Source: Cercophora sp. LCS_1 (taxonomy: Eukaryota; Ascomycota; Sordariomycetes; Sordariales; Lasiosphaeriaceae). From it: a stretch of 64,000 bases of DNA. Shown in pieces: positions 50,852 to 62,734 of this stretch. The notes under the pieces were generated by a model, which had not been told where the DNA came from, searched no databases, and was given only the letters and a program-made list of their open reading frames with translations. How positions within the stretch are numbered: the first letter of the stretch is position 1; each line of letters opens with the position of its first letter. The position numbers were made by a program, and so were the translations under genes. Location of the stretch: the NCBI GenBank assembly GCA_036250225.1, contig JAPZLL010000013.1:248001-312000 (forward strand), read 5' to 3'.

Positions 50852-53434
50852 ATGCCGCCAGCGCAGCACCAGGACAGCGGGAGGGTCCTCTTGGTCCTGA
50901 TCCTTCTCTTTTGGCTCATGGTGACGCCTGACAACGGCCCCATTCTGCTATCCGGTCCGTCATTCGCCAGCTCGCGTCTCCAGCGCCAGAGACACGCCCA
51001 CGGTGTCCTCAACAGCACAAAATGGGGCGACTTTTCTCCGCGTCAACCAGACGATCCCCAAGGTACCGTTCCACGTTATGTAAATCTCACGGGGTTCCGA
51101 GAAGATGATGGCTACGGATGGGAGGACTTTGGAAAGTTTAGGGAGCGCTGCAGGGAGTGGAGTCGGAATGCCTACGGTGCCAGCACCAGTGGCGACGACT
51201 GGAATCGCCCTGGGCCATCGCAGTTCCCGTGGAAGAATGCCACGGGCAGAGTGCATGGGGAGTGGGTTCGTCGGAGGGGTTCGGTGATCAAGCAGGCGGC
51301 GGGGTATAACCTCAGTCAGATTGCACCCGATATCAGCTTCGGGGGAGGGGGTTCGGACTGGGGGAGGAATGTCACGGGCGAGCATGGCATGATTTCCTTG
51401 ACCCTGGAGGAATATGGCGGCACGGCCGAGTATGTGGAGGAGGCCTCTGGAAAGGAGGCCGGGTCGGCTGCTGTCGTGAGGGAGACGTCGGCTTTCGTGT
51501 CGTTGCAGGATGAAGCGAGCGGGTCCATGAGCTGGAATATGCGTCTTCATGGCGTGCACTGGCCAAGGCAGGGAGCGGTTCTTCTGACTACGACGAGTGA
51601 GAAGTTTGCGGGAGTTTTTGGATTGCCGCATCTCTCGCCTGGGCCAGAGTTCTTTCAGTCCAGCCAGAAGTTGTTGGGCATCACGTTGGATGAGGTGCTC
51701 AAGCGGAAGGAGAAGTCCCGGATCATCGACCCGAGTAATCCATGGACATCAGTCGTCGAGGGACCTGACGATCCTTGGGCTATGGCACCATACTGCGAGT
51801 ACGTCATGTATGTGCAGCTACATCCCCTAGACCCAGGTCAGACGGCTCGCAACAATTACAACCGCCATGTCCGCGAAGGATTCTCCGGCTTGGTTGATGA
51901 GATGGAGAGGGAGCTACGATTCCCCACAGGAGCCCCGATCAAGGTAGTCCCAGACCTTCGAATGTCACTTGTGGCATGGTCTCCCGACTGTGGATACTTC
52001 CTGGAGTCAAAAGGACCACCGCATTACCCCTCGGTTGAAGCCGATCATCTCGTTGGCGTCAAGGAGGAGGTGTTCCTTTACGAGGTCAAGACATGGCTGC
52101 TGGCTTTGGCTGCCGTTTACATGGGACAAATATGGCTCTTGAAGACGCAGATGAAGGAGACGTGCACTCCCTCGACGGTCGGGCGCGTGAGCTTCTACAC
52201 GGGTGGTCTCATGCTGCTTGCCGATGGTATCGTCTTCACGGCCGCGGCGACACTAAGCCTTGCTTCGATGAACACGTTTCTCCCATGTCTGATGGTGACC
52301 TTTAGCTCTTTCATGTCCATGGTTATCGGTGGCGCCTTCCTCGCGGATGTTTACAAAATCCAAGAACCCGAACGTCGAAACCGTGAACGCACCCGCACTC
52401 CTGCTACAGCTACTCCTCCTCCTACTACAGCGCCCGCAGCGCCCGCAGCGCAAACCGATACCCTCCCCCGTCCAGTCACAGCTGGCCCTCCTCCCCGGCC
52501 TGTCACGCCACCGGTCATCATTCCCTCGGATCAAGACATTGACGCTGAAATCGCCGAGATTGCCGCAGCAGCCCGTGCTGTGCCTATTCCAACCATCGTC
52601 ACCACCAACCCACCCGCCGCTCAAACGCAAGCACCCGCAGTCGCCACATTTGCCTCACTAACCGGACGTTTCGTCCTCCTCGGCGTTGTGGTTATCTTCC
52701 TCTCCATCGCTGCCACATCCTGGCCCGCTCCTGTCCGGGCATTCTATGTAAACGCCCTCGCCTTCATCTACCTTTCTCTCTGGGTTCCTCAGATCTGGCG
52801 CAACATCCAACGCAACAGCCGCCGTGCCTTTGCCTGGCGTTTCATGATCGGGCAGTCAGTACTGCGGCTCGCACCGTTCGCATACTTTTATCTCAGCAAG
52901 GAGAACATCCTTTTTGCCGAACCAGACTGGAAGGCGTTGTGTGTTCTAGCCGGATGGTTGTGGATCCAGCTATGGGTGCTAGCCTTCCAGGATGTTTTGG
53001 GACCTAGGTTCGGGATACCAAAGTCGTGGGCGCCCGAAGCCTGGGACTACCACCCCATTCTCAGAGAAGATGGGTTAGAGGCTGGAGGTCTGCCCATTGG
53101 GCTTGTGGGAGGTGGTGGAGACGATTCGTCGAGCCCTGCTTTGGAGAGGGCGAGGTCATGGTCGATTGGAGAGAGGGAGAGGGATAAAGAGAGAGAAAAG
53201 AAGGGGATGCGGTTGCGAGAGATTGACTGCGCCATCTGCAGGGAGGTCTTGGAGGTGCCTGTGGTTAAAGCCGGGGTGGATGATCCCACCGGCGGAGGCG
53301 TTGCCGGCGTCCTGGCAAGAAGGGCGTATATGGTTACGCCCTGTAGACACATCTTCCATACTAAGTGTTTGGAGGGATGGCTGAGGTTTAGGCTGCAGTG
53401 TCCGATTTGTCGTGACGAGCTGCCGCCTTTGTGA
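50852..53434 (+). CDS. dscA: Transmembrane RING-H2 E3 ubiquitin ligase (Dsc1/Tul1 type)
   Basis: Intronless, 860 aa from the ATG at 50852, which directly precedes a hydrophobic signal anchor (VLLVLILLFWLMV). A large lumenal part follows (about residues 30-410), then seven or so membrane segments from about residue 411 (WLLALAAVYMGQIWLL, YTGGLMLLADGIVFTAA, FVLLGVVVIFLSIAAT, FYVNALAFIYLSLWV, CVLAGWLWIQLWVLAF), with a Pro/Thr/Ala-rich loop in the middle. The C-terminal RING has C793, C796, C831, H833, H836, C839, C850 and C853. This layout equals Tul1 of yeast and Dsc1 of fission yeast: the Golgi E3 that degrades membrane proteins and, in the Dsc complex, activates SREBP. The first RING loop is long (34 residues). 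Confidence 0.93.
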   Translation: MPPAQHQDSGRVLLVLILLFWLMVTPDNGPILLSGPSFASSRLQRQRHAHGVLNSTKWGDFSPRQPDDPQGTVPRYVNLTGFREDDGYGWEDFGKFRERCREWSRNAYGASTSGDDWNRPGPSQFPWKNATGRVHGEWVRRRGSVIKQAAGYNLSQIAPDISFGGGGSDWGRNVTGEHGMISLTLEEYGGTAEYVEEASGKEAGSAAVVRETSAFVSLQDEASGSMSWNMRLHGVHWPRQGAVLLTTTSEKFAGVFGLPHLSPGPEFFQSSQKLLGITLDEVLKRKEKSRIIDPSNPWTSVVEGPDDPWAMAPYCEYVMYVQLHPLDPGQTARNNYNRHVREGFSGLVDEMERELRFPTGAPIKVVPDLRMSLVAWSPDCGYFLESKGPPHYPSVEADHLVGVKEEVFLYEVKTWLLALAAVYMGQIWLLKTQMKETCTPSTVGRVSFYTGGLMLLADGIVFTAAATLSLASMNTFLPCLMVTFSSFMSMVIGGAFLADVYKIQEPERRNRERTRTPATATPPPTTAPAAPAAQTDTLPRPVTAGPPPRPVTPPVIIPSDQDIDAEIAEIAAAARAVPIPTIVTTNPPAAQTQAPAVATFASLTGRFVLLGVVVIFLSIAATSWPAPVRAFYVNALAFIYLSLWVPQIWRNIQRNSRRAFAWRFMIGQSVLRLAPFAYFYLSKENILFAEPDWKALCVLAGWLWIQLWVLAFQDVLGPRFGIPKSWAPEAWDYHPILREDGLEAGGLPIGLVGGGGDDSSSPALERARSWSIGERERDKEREKKGMRLREIDCAICREVLEVPVVKAGVDDPTGGGVAGVLARRAYMVTPCRHIFHTKCLEGWLRFRLQCPICRDELPPL

Positions 53435-56400
53435 GGTGTTCGATAGTTTTTGGTGAAGGTAATACAGTTGAAATAGAGGTACGAAAGAAAGTGAGCGACC
53501 ATTAGTTCAGTTTCTAGGTATCACATCAAAGCTTCCTTTATTCGACAGTGCTGCCAAGTCTCGCGTCTCACTCGCAAGCTTGGTCATCAACCAAAAACGC
53601 CCTCACAGTCCCGATGTTTAACATGACGCAGTCAGCGTCAGCGAGATGCAATCGACATAGAGATGGCTCGGCTTCCGAGTGGCAACCCAGATCCTCGCTG
53701 GGGGCTCTTGCAATTTGTCAATGTGCCTCTCCCTTTAGGATGTCAAAGGAGGCATTCTCAGCACACTGCATCCAGTTGATCTCGTTCGAGTGGTCTGAAA
53801 GGGTATTGCAAGTTCCAACAGGCGTCAACATAATCTTCCAACGCCTTTTTAACGGTGGCTTTGGCATTCAGATGTTCATTGATGCATCTGGGTTAGAGGT
53901 TTACCCCTTTTCAGTGGATGGATGCCCCTTTTAGCTTTGCTAATCGAGATGTCTTGAAGAGGATTAAGGTCTAACTCCTCAAGGTGGCTCGCCTTGGTCA
54001 AGACCGCCGGATCATCTCGCCTAGTGTTGTTGATAGAGTTTTGTGTGGATAGTTTGCGTTTTGAGGGAAGTAACTGCGAGGGCTGCGGTTTCCTCGGGAG
54101 AGCCCTGCTGTGGGTTGACTGGGCCGCGAGTCGGCTGCTGTGGAGCCTACGACCTGGAGCTGCCACCTTCACACATTGCCATTCCAACGTGACAGGTGGC
54201 TGACGGGAGTGCTGCGCAGGAAGGAAACGGAATTGCGGCGTTTTGCTGAAATGTCTCAGAACACCCATTTGGAGGGGCACTTATTTTGGGCGCGGCAGGA
54301 TCGGGAGAGCTCTGCAGCAATAACTTGCTCACGCAGATATATCCCGTGCGATATACACTCGATTCGGACACTGGGTTGAGGTTGAACTTGGCTGCCAAGT
54401 GCCAAGGGGTGTACAAATCGGGGTGGTTGCATCGTGCTTGTCTCTTTTGAGCCCCCTTTTCTCGCAATGCAGCCCCTGACTGAGACTGAGTTGACCCCCA
54501 AACAGGCCAACCATCTGCTATGTGACTGAAGATCCCTTTCACAGCCATGCTGCTAGTTACACGGGCTGCATAGTATTGCTCGGATTGGGGTGCGGTGAGC
54601 GGGCGGGTCAGCCACCTCGACGCCGCTTAAAGGGGGTGACGTTGCCTTCCTGAGGCGCAGAGCTTAGCTTTCGATAAGTCGCAAGACGGCACGTCTAAAC
54701 GGCTTCGTTGTGCTCTCCAGCTTTTGCCGCAAGCCGAGAGAGCCGGCAACATGAGGGCACCACATGCGTGTAAGTGAGACGCAGCCACCAATCATGGCTT
54801 GTTTCATCACTCATTGTCGTCGCACCCGCCAATAGCCAGCCTGAACAGCCGGCGGCGATCAGCCCAAGTCAGCCCGCAGGGAGGGGTCGGCCTTCGGAAT
54901 GGCTGACAGTGTGGTGTGGACAACTGCGTCATTATAGGTCCCTTTGGGAAGGACACGCTGGAGCAATCGACGGCCTCGGTGGCATTTTGATTAGCGACTG
55001 AGGGGAAAAGAGATACGATGGCGCATTCGGGTGGCATTTCGAGGCGTGGCTCCTACTCTTTCAACCGACGGGAAGGAAAAAGGGAAAATGGATGTCGTCC
55101 CGGGTTTGATTCATGATGCGACCCGCTGGTCGACGCCTCCCGCACCACGCTCCCGCGATACATTGATTGCGAGCGCGACTTGGCAGCGAGCTTATTATGA
55201 ACATGGTCCGACGTCGACAATCTGTGAACAGGCGGCACGCAACTGATGCCAATGTTGGAATCCAACGGTGACGATGAGATGTGGGGTCGTTTGTTAGTGC
55301 CTGCATCGCTCCCTGGATTTAGAGTTGGGGCTCGCTGGGGTGCTCCTCCGGTCGTGGCTAGGCACTGTCCAGGAACCCGTGAGCGCCAAGGAAGGAAGCA
55401 GGCTCAGAGAGGCATCTTCCCCGTGATGATTCCCGTTGTTGACCATCCAAGTGATGTAAAGATAGAGTGCGATTACCAAAATGCATCCTACAAAAATCAC
55501 TACATGCTCGAAAAAGAAGGAATGGGTATTCCTTCGTTAAAAGGCCCTAAATACATTTTTGAAGGCATTTAATTAAAATACTCTATATACCTTTAAATAT
55601 GGATTTCTATATGTATTGAAGATATTTTTTATGCCTATTGAAAATTATACTATGCCTCAAAACCGTTTAATGCTGCGTTGGTAAATTAGGTATGTACCAT
55701 CCCAGGTTTGGAGTCGGACTCTTTCGTCACACCACTTGCCATGCATTGATCTGTCGAGCTTGCTCTCTCGCAGCCCATCAACTGCGCATCCGCAGCACTG
55801 GAATTTTGGGTGACGCAGGATACGGGACGAGCCCTGGACTCGCGTGCGCGATCCAATCTGTCGACTCGGTCCCAAGTCCGCCAATTTCAGGTGTGCGGCG
55901 CCTCATTGGGGGTTTTGTTGGAATGATGGCCCACCTACTCTTTCAAGAAAGGCCGCCAGAATGGCGGCAGCCAGCTGAGAATCTTGCGGGTTTCGTTTCC
56001 TGGTGAACTGCCTGCCCAGTGTTGAAACTCTCCCTTTTCTTTTCGAAGCTGCCGCACATAAACACTTGTCTGGATACATACGACACACGACTCCGTTGAC
56101 AATCCCTCCCAGCCTGTCCCGAGGCACAATTGACCCGGGCCGTTGCAGTTTCCTGAAACGTCGTTTACGGTCCCTCTTCTTTTTTGTCGCGTGCCGTCCA
56201 TAAAATCCGTCGCGGTCGTCAGCGAGAACCGGGACTCTTCAGCCATCTAGATCACCTGGCGGACTTGATGGATTGATCATTCATCAACCTGCAGCTCAAC
56301 TCGTTTTCGTCCGGCTGGATCCTCTCGGCGCAGACAACCAAGCGTCTCCGCCCTGCAGATCTGTGGTCCGCCCCCAATCGACGATTTGCTTCCGAGGACC

Positions 56401-56763
56401 GTCCACACTGCATATCCTCAACCGCAATCCCGGCCTGGATGACGTCCTCCGTCTCCTCCCCAAAATCGAGAGACTGGCCCGCTGGGTACACATGCGTCTT
56501 CGCTGGGCGAACCGAGCGGTAGCAGCTTGACGTCGTTGGCTCCCGTTGGACCAATTCCGTCGTCGCCCCGCGTTGGCCCACGAAAGACCAAGTCCCACCG
56601 CCACAGCTCGAAACCTGGAACGGGCTCGAAAAGGGCGCCCGCATTGACGGATCAGAGGCTGTGACCCCTCCACAGCTGTTGTGACGGACGAGTAGCAGAG
56701 CAGAGCTGAGAGCTGTCGACACCTAATAAATCGCGGCAACCCCGCGATCCCCCCTCCTTCACA
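53435..56763. other. 3.3-kb region without a recognisable gene
   Basis: It lies between the E3 gene and the decarboxylase gene. Short open frames have no motif. An AT-rich patch at about 55480-55692 stands out from the GC-rich surroundings. The last 400 bp before 56764 are the decarboxylase promoter. Confidence 0.45.
55480..55692. other. AT-rich patch in GC-rich intergenic DNA
   Basis: About 210 bp rich in TA, TTTA and ATAT steps (for example TTTAATTAAAATA near 55568), unlike its flanks. It may be a remnant of a mutated repeat (C-to-T type) or a non-coding island; no ends or coding sequence are visible. Confidence 0.55.
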
Positions 56764-59700
56764 ATGGTCCGCATCATTCCCAGTCGTCTCAAATCCGGCA
56801 TCACCAGCAGCTCCGCCAATTCCAACGCCAACAGCCGGAACGCAAGTCCCATGAGAAGCAAAGGAGATTCCGCGAGCCCCGAGGGCCGCAAGGACAACGG
56901 CCTTGCGCTGAGCGTTCATATCCTACGGGTACGGTAGTCTGCGCCGCCGTTCAACACACGCGCTGACATTGTCGCCAGGCCAGGGATTTAGCTGCAAAGG
57001 ACAGAGGAGGCACTTCGGATCCGGTGAGTGGCCTCTGTCACATGCTGCACCACCGTTCTCAACAAGGCTGACCATCTCCACTCTCGCAGTTCCTCGTTCT
57101 TACACTTGGCGACGCTAAACACGTTACCCACTCGGTGTCAAAGACGTTGAATCCGGAATGGAACGAGCAATGCGACCTTCCGGTTGCCGGAGTCCAGGGA
57201 CTCCTCCTTGATGTGTGCTGCTGGGACAAGGACAGGTTCGGAAAGGACTACCTGGGCGAATTTGACCTTGCTCTCGAAGAGATCTTTGCCGACGAGAAGA
57301 CGGAGCAGCCCCCGAAATGGTTTCCCCTGAAGAGCAAGCGGCCGGGAAAGAAGACGAGCGTTGTGTCTGGCGAGGTCCTGTTGCAGTTTACCCTGCTCGA
57401 CCTGTCAAACAGGGAAGCGACTGATAAGCAGATCTGGGAAAAGTTTGCTGCCATTGCAAAGCTGGTCCCGGCTGTTGAATCCCTCTCGCAAAATCCCACA
57501 CCCACAAGAACCCCTATTTTGGCCCCGATGGGCAAGAAGTCGTCCTCGCCGTCGCCGTCGCTGCCAGTTAACCGAAGCCAGGACGAGAACGACGATGACG
57601 ATGACTACGAAGTCTACGAGGACGAGACGCCCGAAGACGAAGACCCCACAAAGCCGGAGACAATCGAGAAGAGGAAGAGGCGTCTTCGGATCAAGGGTCT
57701 GAAGCGCAAGAAGAGAGAGAACCCATACGAGTTCATCAACGGTGGGAGTGACGTGGTGGGCATCATATTCCTCGAAATCTGCAACATCACCGACCTACCA
57801 CCTGAATCCAACCTCACCAAGACGAGTTTCGATATGGATCCGTTTGTTGTAGCCTCCCTCGGCAAGAAGACATACCGAACCAAGACCATCCGACACAATC
57901 TGAACCCCGTGTTCAACGAGAAGATGATATTCCAGCTTTTGGGACACGAGCAGTCCTATCAGTTTTCCTTCACGGTGATCGACCGGGACAAGTACTCGGG
58001 CAACGACTTTATCGCCTCGGTGAACTTCCCAGTCAAGGATCTCATAGAAAAGGCCCCTAAGGCTGACCCCGAGACCGGGCTTTACAACTTGAAGGACGTG
58101 CCCGAGTATGCACCGGTGCAGCGACCCCGATTTATGAGATTGGGTCTCTCCCGGACGTCCTCGGCACAGAGCCTAAGCAAGCTGGCCCGGCCATCCCTCT
58201 CCAAGAACCCGTCAACTATGAGCACCACTGCTACGACCCCAGGAGCGCAGACTCCTCCTGTGGCGTCTCAAGGTCCCCCCCTTGATAACATTGCAGAGTC
58301 TAGCCAGCAACCGGCCCTCTCTGGGACTGGGTCGCTACACCCGCAGGATAACGCGGTCGCCGCTGCTGCGAACACGCTGGGTGAAAACTCGCCCCCGGAG
58401 GTCGACGATCCCGACTTCATCAGCTACACCCTCCCCCTTTTGATGAAGAACCTAGAGAAGTGGGAGGACAAGCACAACCCCCAGTTGACAATACGCGCCA
58501 AGTACATGCCCTATCCCGCTCTCCGACAACAGTTTTGGAGGGCCATGTTGAAGCAGTACGACACGGACGAGAGCGGTCGCATCAGCAAGGTTGAGCTGAC
58601 GACTATGCTGGACACCCTCGGCTCGACTTTGCGAGAATCCACGATTGATAGCTTCTTCCAAAGATTCCCACACAAGGCAGCCGACAGCGATGACGCCGAG
58701 GACTTGACCATGGACGAGGCCGTTATTTGCCTGGAGGATCAACTAGAGGCCAAGACGAAGCCGCAGGGCGTGGCTGAAAAAGTGAAGAGTCTGCTCCCGG
58801 ATGCCGCCCAGGTCAAGAATGTCCTCTCAGTACCTGGCAAGCTGGTCGGAACCGAGCCTGAGACACCTGGAGAGGGCTCTGTCAGCGAGGGTGTTACACC
58901 CCTCGAGTCGTCAACCATCAGTGTTCCAGAACTTAGCACACCAGGCGAGGAAGGTGACTATTTGGATCAAGACCTTAGCGGAAGTGGCGAGGAGCATGTG
59001 GTCGAGATCCGGGAATGCCCCATCTGCCATCAACCACGACTGAACAAGCGAAACGACGCCGACATCATCACCCACATTGCTACCTGCGCCAGCCAGGATT
59101 GGCGGCAGGTGAACAACCTGATGATGGGTGGCTTTGTCACGTCCAGCCAAGCCCAGCGAAAGTGGTACTCCAAGGTCATCACCAAGATCTCGTACGGAGG
59201 ATACAAGCTCGGTGCCAACTCTGCCAACATCCTCGTCCAGGATCGGATTACCGGGCAGATCAACGAGGAGAAGATGAGTGTCTACGTGAGGCTCGGCATT
59301 CGTTTGCTGTACAAGGGCTTGAAGTCGAACAGCATGGAGAAGAAGAGGATCCGAAAGCTTCTCAAGAGTCTCAGCGTCAAGCAAGGCAAAAAGTATGACG
59401 ACCCGGCATCAAAGGCTGAGATTCCAAAGTTTATCGAGTTCCACCGCCTCGACCTGTCCGAAGTCCTTCTCCCCCTGAACGAGTTCAAGACGTTCAACGA
59501 GTTCTTTTACCGCGCTCTCAAGCCCGACGCACGGCCTTGCTCCGCTCCCGGCAACCCGCGCATCGTTGTCTCACCAGCGGACTGCCGCTCTGTGGTCTTC
59601 AACCGGCTTGACGTTGCAACCAAGGTCTGGGTCAAGGGCCGCGAGTTTAGCATCAAGCGCTTGCTTGGCGATGCTTTCCCCGAAGACGTCAGCCGGTACG

Positions 59701-60367
59701 AAAACGGCGCCTTGGGTATCTTCCGTCTTGCGCCTCAAGATTATCATCGATTCCACATTCCTGTCGACGGCACCGTTGCCGGGATCAAGACTATTGCCGG
59801 CGAATATTATACCGTCAACCCCATGGCCATTCGCTCAGCCTTGGATGTCTACGGCGAAAACGTCCGAATTTTGGTGCCAATCGACAGTCCGCAGTTTGGC
59901 CGCGTCATGGTCATCTGTGTTGGTGCCATGATGGTCGGCAGCACGGTCATCACTCGCGAGAAGGGGGAGCAAGTGAAGAGGGGCGAGGAGCTGGGCTACT
60001 TCAAGTTTGGAGGCAGTACACTTGTCCTGCTCTTTGAGCCGGGCAAGATGGTATTTGATGACGATCTGGTGGACAATTCGAATGGTGCTTTGGAGACCCT
60101 GGTATGTTACCCTTCCTGTATCGTAAAACGAGTCACTAACAAATCCAACAGATCCGCGTCGGCATGTCTGTCGGCCACGCGCCGGGCGAGCCCCAATGGA
60201 CGCCGGATATGCGCAAGAACGAGGACCAGATCACCGAGGCAGATAAGAAGGACGCGAAGCGCCGCATCCAGGGCCAGGTTGGCGAGGTTGAGTCGCCTGA
60301 AGATAGTGGTGGTGACGAGAACCTCAGCACAGCCGTCCCATCGACGGCGTCGGTTTCGCAGATCTAG
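56764..60367 (+). CDS. PSD2: Phosphatidylserine decarboxylase with two C2 domains and an EF-hand (PSD2 type)
   Basis: Four exons: 56764-56928, 56979-57023, 57090-60101, 60152-60367; 1145 aa. Introns are 50, 66 and 50 bp. Exons 1-3 join as LSVHILRARDLAAKD and GTSDPFLVLTLGD. Domains: C2 (about 48-190), an acidic linker with Asp/Glu runs, a second C2 (about 285-410, FDMDPFVVASLGKK), an EF-hand loop near 560 (DTDESGRISKVE), a CxxC...H...C zinc-type motif near 713 (CPICHQ ... HIATC), then the decarboxylase with the self-cleavage motif GGST at 1044-1047; Ser1046 should become the pyruvoyl group. Known: it makes phosphatidylethanolamine in the Golgi/endosomes. The tail after the motif is low complexity. 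Confidence 0.96.
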
Positions 60368-60862
60368 GGGGTGAGCTGCGCCTTGTTGTGATGGTGTAAA
60401 TTTGAAGCATAACATATTTTAATCTGGCAGATGGAAAGTGGGGAACGAGTACGAACCAAAAAAAAAAAAACATGGTGATGGATAAACATGATGCGAAGGA
60501 TCAACTACCTAGACAAACGGAAAGAAGGCGTCAGGAGAAAGTGGACGGGGCAACGGTAGCAAACTAGTTCAACCTGGGGAAACGGTTTAGCCCGGGTGTG
60601 CGGTCGCTTAAACGATGAGTTTGATACAGATCTATTGTGAGTGCGCGGTGCCTGAAGCTTTGCATGTCGATGTGTTGATCGCATTCTTCATGGGTCCCGA
60701 AGTTGCTCCAGTTCGACATGGCTGGTCAAGTTGGCGAGAGGTAGATCGACGCACTCAACCCAAGACACCACTTCATGTAGTTTTCAGGGATGTCTTTATT
60801 TCACCGAGCATAAACAAAACAATGCCGGTATTTAGAATACCATTCTATGCGCTTGAACATCG

Positions 60863-60864
<2 letters not shown>

Positions 60865-60910
<46 letters not shown>
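60865..60910. repeat. (TC)23 microsatellite
   Basis: Twenty-three uninterrupted TC units. Confidence 0.97.
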
Positions 60911-60916
<6 letters not shown>

Positions 60917-61509
60917 AGATGGAGATCCATCCGACACGTTTGTTGCGTTTGCTCACACGGCATCACACCAGCTTGGACATCCACCTCAAGCAGGACAACA
61001 ACTTGCATGCCATAAAAAGGGTATCAAATGCCATTTCCCAATCAATCAACAAAAAAAACTCCAAGCTATGCTATCTTCATCTTCTTGCTCTGTTACAAGC
61101 AACAACAACCACACACGCGCACACGCACACGCACCCTCTTCATTGAATCCCCATCCCTGCCAAGGCCAAGAATCGCGATTCAACGGTCCAGAACACTCCA
61201 AATCATCCCATCCCTGTTTCCCGGCAGGCTGGCAGACCGGGACCCGTCAGTCGTGGTGTGCCCACTTTCCCCCGCGTCGCGCGCGCCGGGTCCGTCAAGT
61301 GGGAGTTTACTTGGTTCTTGAAGTGGAGGGGTGAAAGCTGACGACAACGACGAACGGCTGGTAATGGGGACCGGGAAAACGGTTTAAAAAAAATATGCAA
61401 AGGAAAATAGAAAACGCCCTTCCTTTCCCAACCCATGACCCATGACCCTAAAACACGCATATTGTGTTGCTGGATCCGCTATGGGCGAATGAAGAAAAAT
61501 GAAAGTGGG

Positions 61510-61536
61510 AAAAAAAAAAAAAAAAAAAAAAAAAAA
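61510..61536. repeat. A27 homopolymer
   Basis: Twenty-seven consecutive A on the plus strand; read on the minus strand it is a T tract. Confidence 0.95.
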
Positions 61537-62482
61537 GACACGATATGCCGCCCGCCTGCCAGTTCCGAACTGAACCTGGGTTGAATGTCGAGAGAGAGAG
61601 ACCTGTCCGATAGAGGCTCGGCGGGTAAGAGTAGTGGGGCTGCTCGGTAGATAATCTGCCGTGCCGCGTATGAGTGGAAGGTTGGATGCCTGTCTCTCCC
61701 CACGATAGGAATGTGGTGGATTAGATAGATTGTGGTGGGGTGGGGAAGTGGTTCGATGGCTTGTCGAGATCGCATGTTTTTTTTTTGTTGACTCCCTCTT
61801 TTTGGCGAACGGCGCAGTTCTGAAGGTCGGCAAGCCACATTCCTCACACAATCAATCGCCGACATGCGACATCAATCTCCGATGGGTGATTTCGAGAAGG
61901 TAACAAGAGAAATCGCATTCGTGACGGGATGGTCAAATGACGACATGAGATGATTGCGAGGAATGTTGCGTGTTTCTTTGGTTGACGGAGTTAAGGCGGG
62001 CTGTCCCCTGTTCATCGGTGCCGGCGCGGGGCTGGGCGCCAAAATCGGCGCATTGCTGCGGTCGCATGCGCTTGCTGTTGTGCAGCAGGGCGCCCTTTGC
62101 AGCAAGCCACACAGTTTCGTGTTTGGTTGAAACCAGGTAATGGTGGTGGGGAAGCTCTCTGGTTCGAGATGTTGTTCAAGCTTCAGGCAGGTCGTCGGGT
62201 GTGTCTTCAGCTTGCTTTGCTGGCGGCGCATGGAATTCCCGATTTGGAAAAGATGACAGTCTGATGATGGTGTGCAGACAGGTAGAGTAGGGGAGGGCCA
62301 AAAAAACGTAGATGCGGTAGTTCTCGTCGAGGTGCGTGAGCTTTTAGTTTGGTGTTGTGTAATCCAGAATCGTGGCTGTTCTTCCGTCTCCGTTTAGTTG
62401 CAAGGCAGCTTTCTCTTCCACCACGTTCCGTTCGTCTCTCTCCCTTGTGTAGCGAGGCTGCTGTCGAGCTAAACGCTGACAC

Positions 62483-62734
62483 CTAACGGGATCCCCATCT
62501 CCAGTTGTTCGGCGGGGATGAGCTGGGCGATGTCGAGGTGGAATCCCTGCGTTCGGCTTCCATGGACTGCTTGCTGTTGTCGGGAGAGGGAGAGCGGCGG
62601 AAGTACGAGATGGGCGCGGAAGATGTGGGCGGCGATGGCAGGGGGCTCTGGTTCGGGTTGGACGGGTGCGTTTGCCTCCACGAAGAGTAAATCTGCTTGC
62701 ACAGATGTGCGGACATCGTGTATGTTGGCGACAT
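62483..62734 (-). CDS. Small Ser/Pro-rich protein of unknown function
   Basis: Intronless, 83 aa from the ATG at 62732-62734. The frame stays open upstream but has no ATG. It starts MSPTYTMSAHLCKQIYSSW, continues Pro/Ser/Asn-rich (PLPSPPTSSAPISYFRRSPS) and ends NNWRWGSR. Family not recognised. The Tyr/Trp-containing ends with a low-complexity middle are the pattern of a small regulated fungal protein, but this is weak support. The long GC-rich flanks on both sides are also compatible with a stand-alone gene having long UTRs. Confidence 0.5.
   Translation of the reverse strand: MSPTYTMSAHLCKQIYSSWRQTHPSNPNQSPLPSPPTSSAPISYFRRSPSPDNSKQSMEAERRDSTSTSPSSSPPNNWRWGSR

Larger units (their letters stand above)
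60368..62482. other. 2.1-kb convergent region with microsatellites
   Basis: It follows the decarboxylase stop and reaches the end of the small minus-strand gene. It holds (TC)23 at 60865-60910 and A27 at 61510-61536. No coding sequence with family resemblance was found; part is probably the long 3' UTR of the gene at 62.5 kb. Confidence 0.45.
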
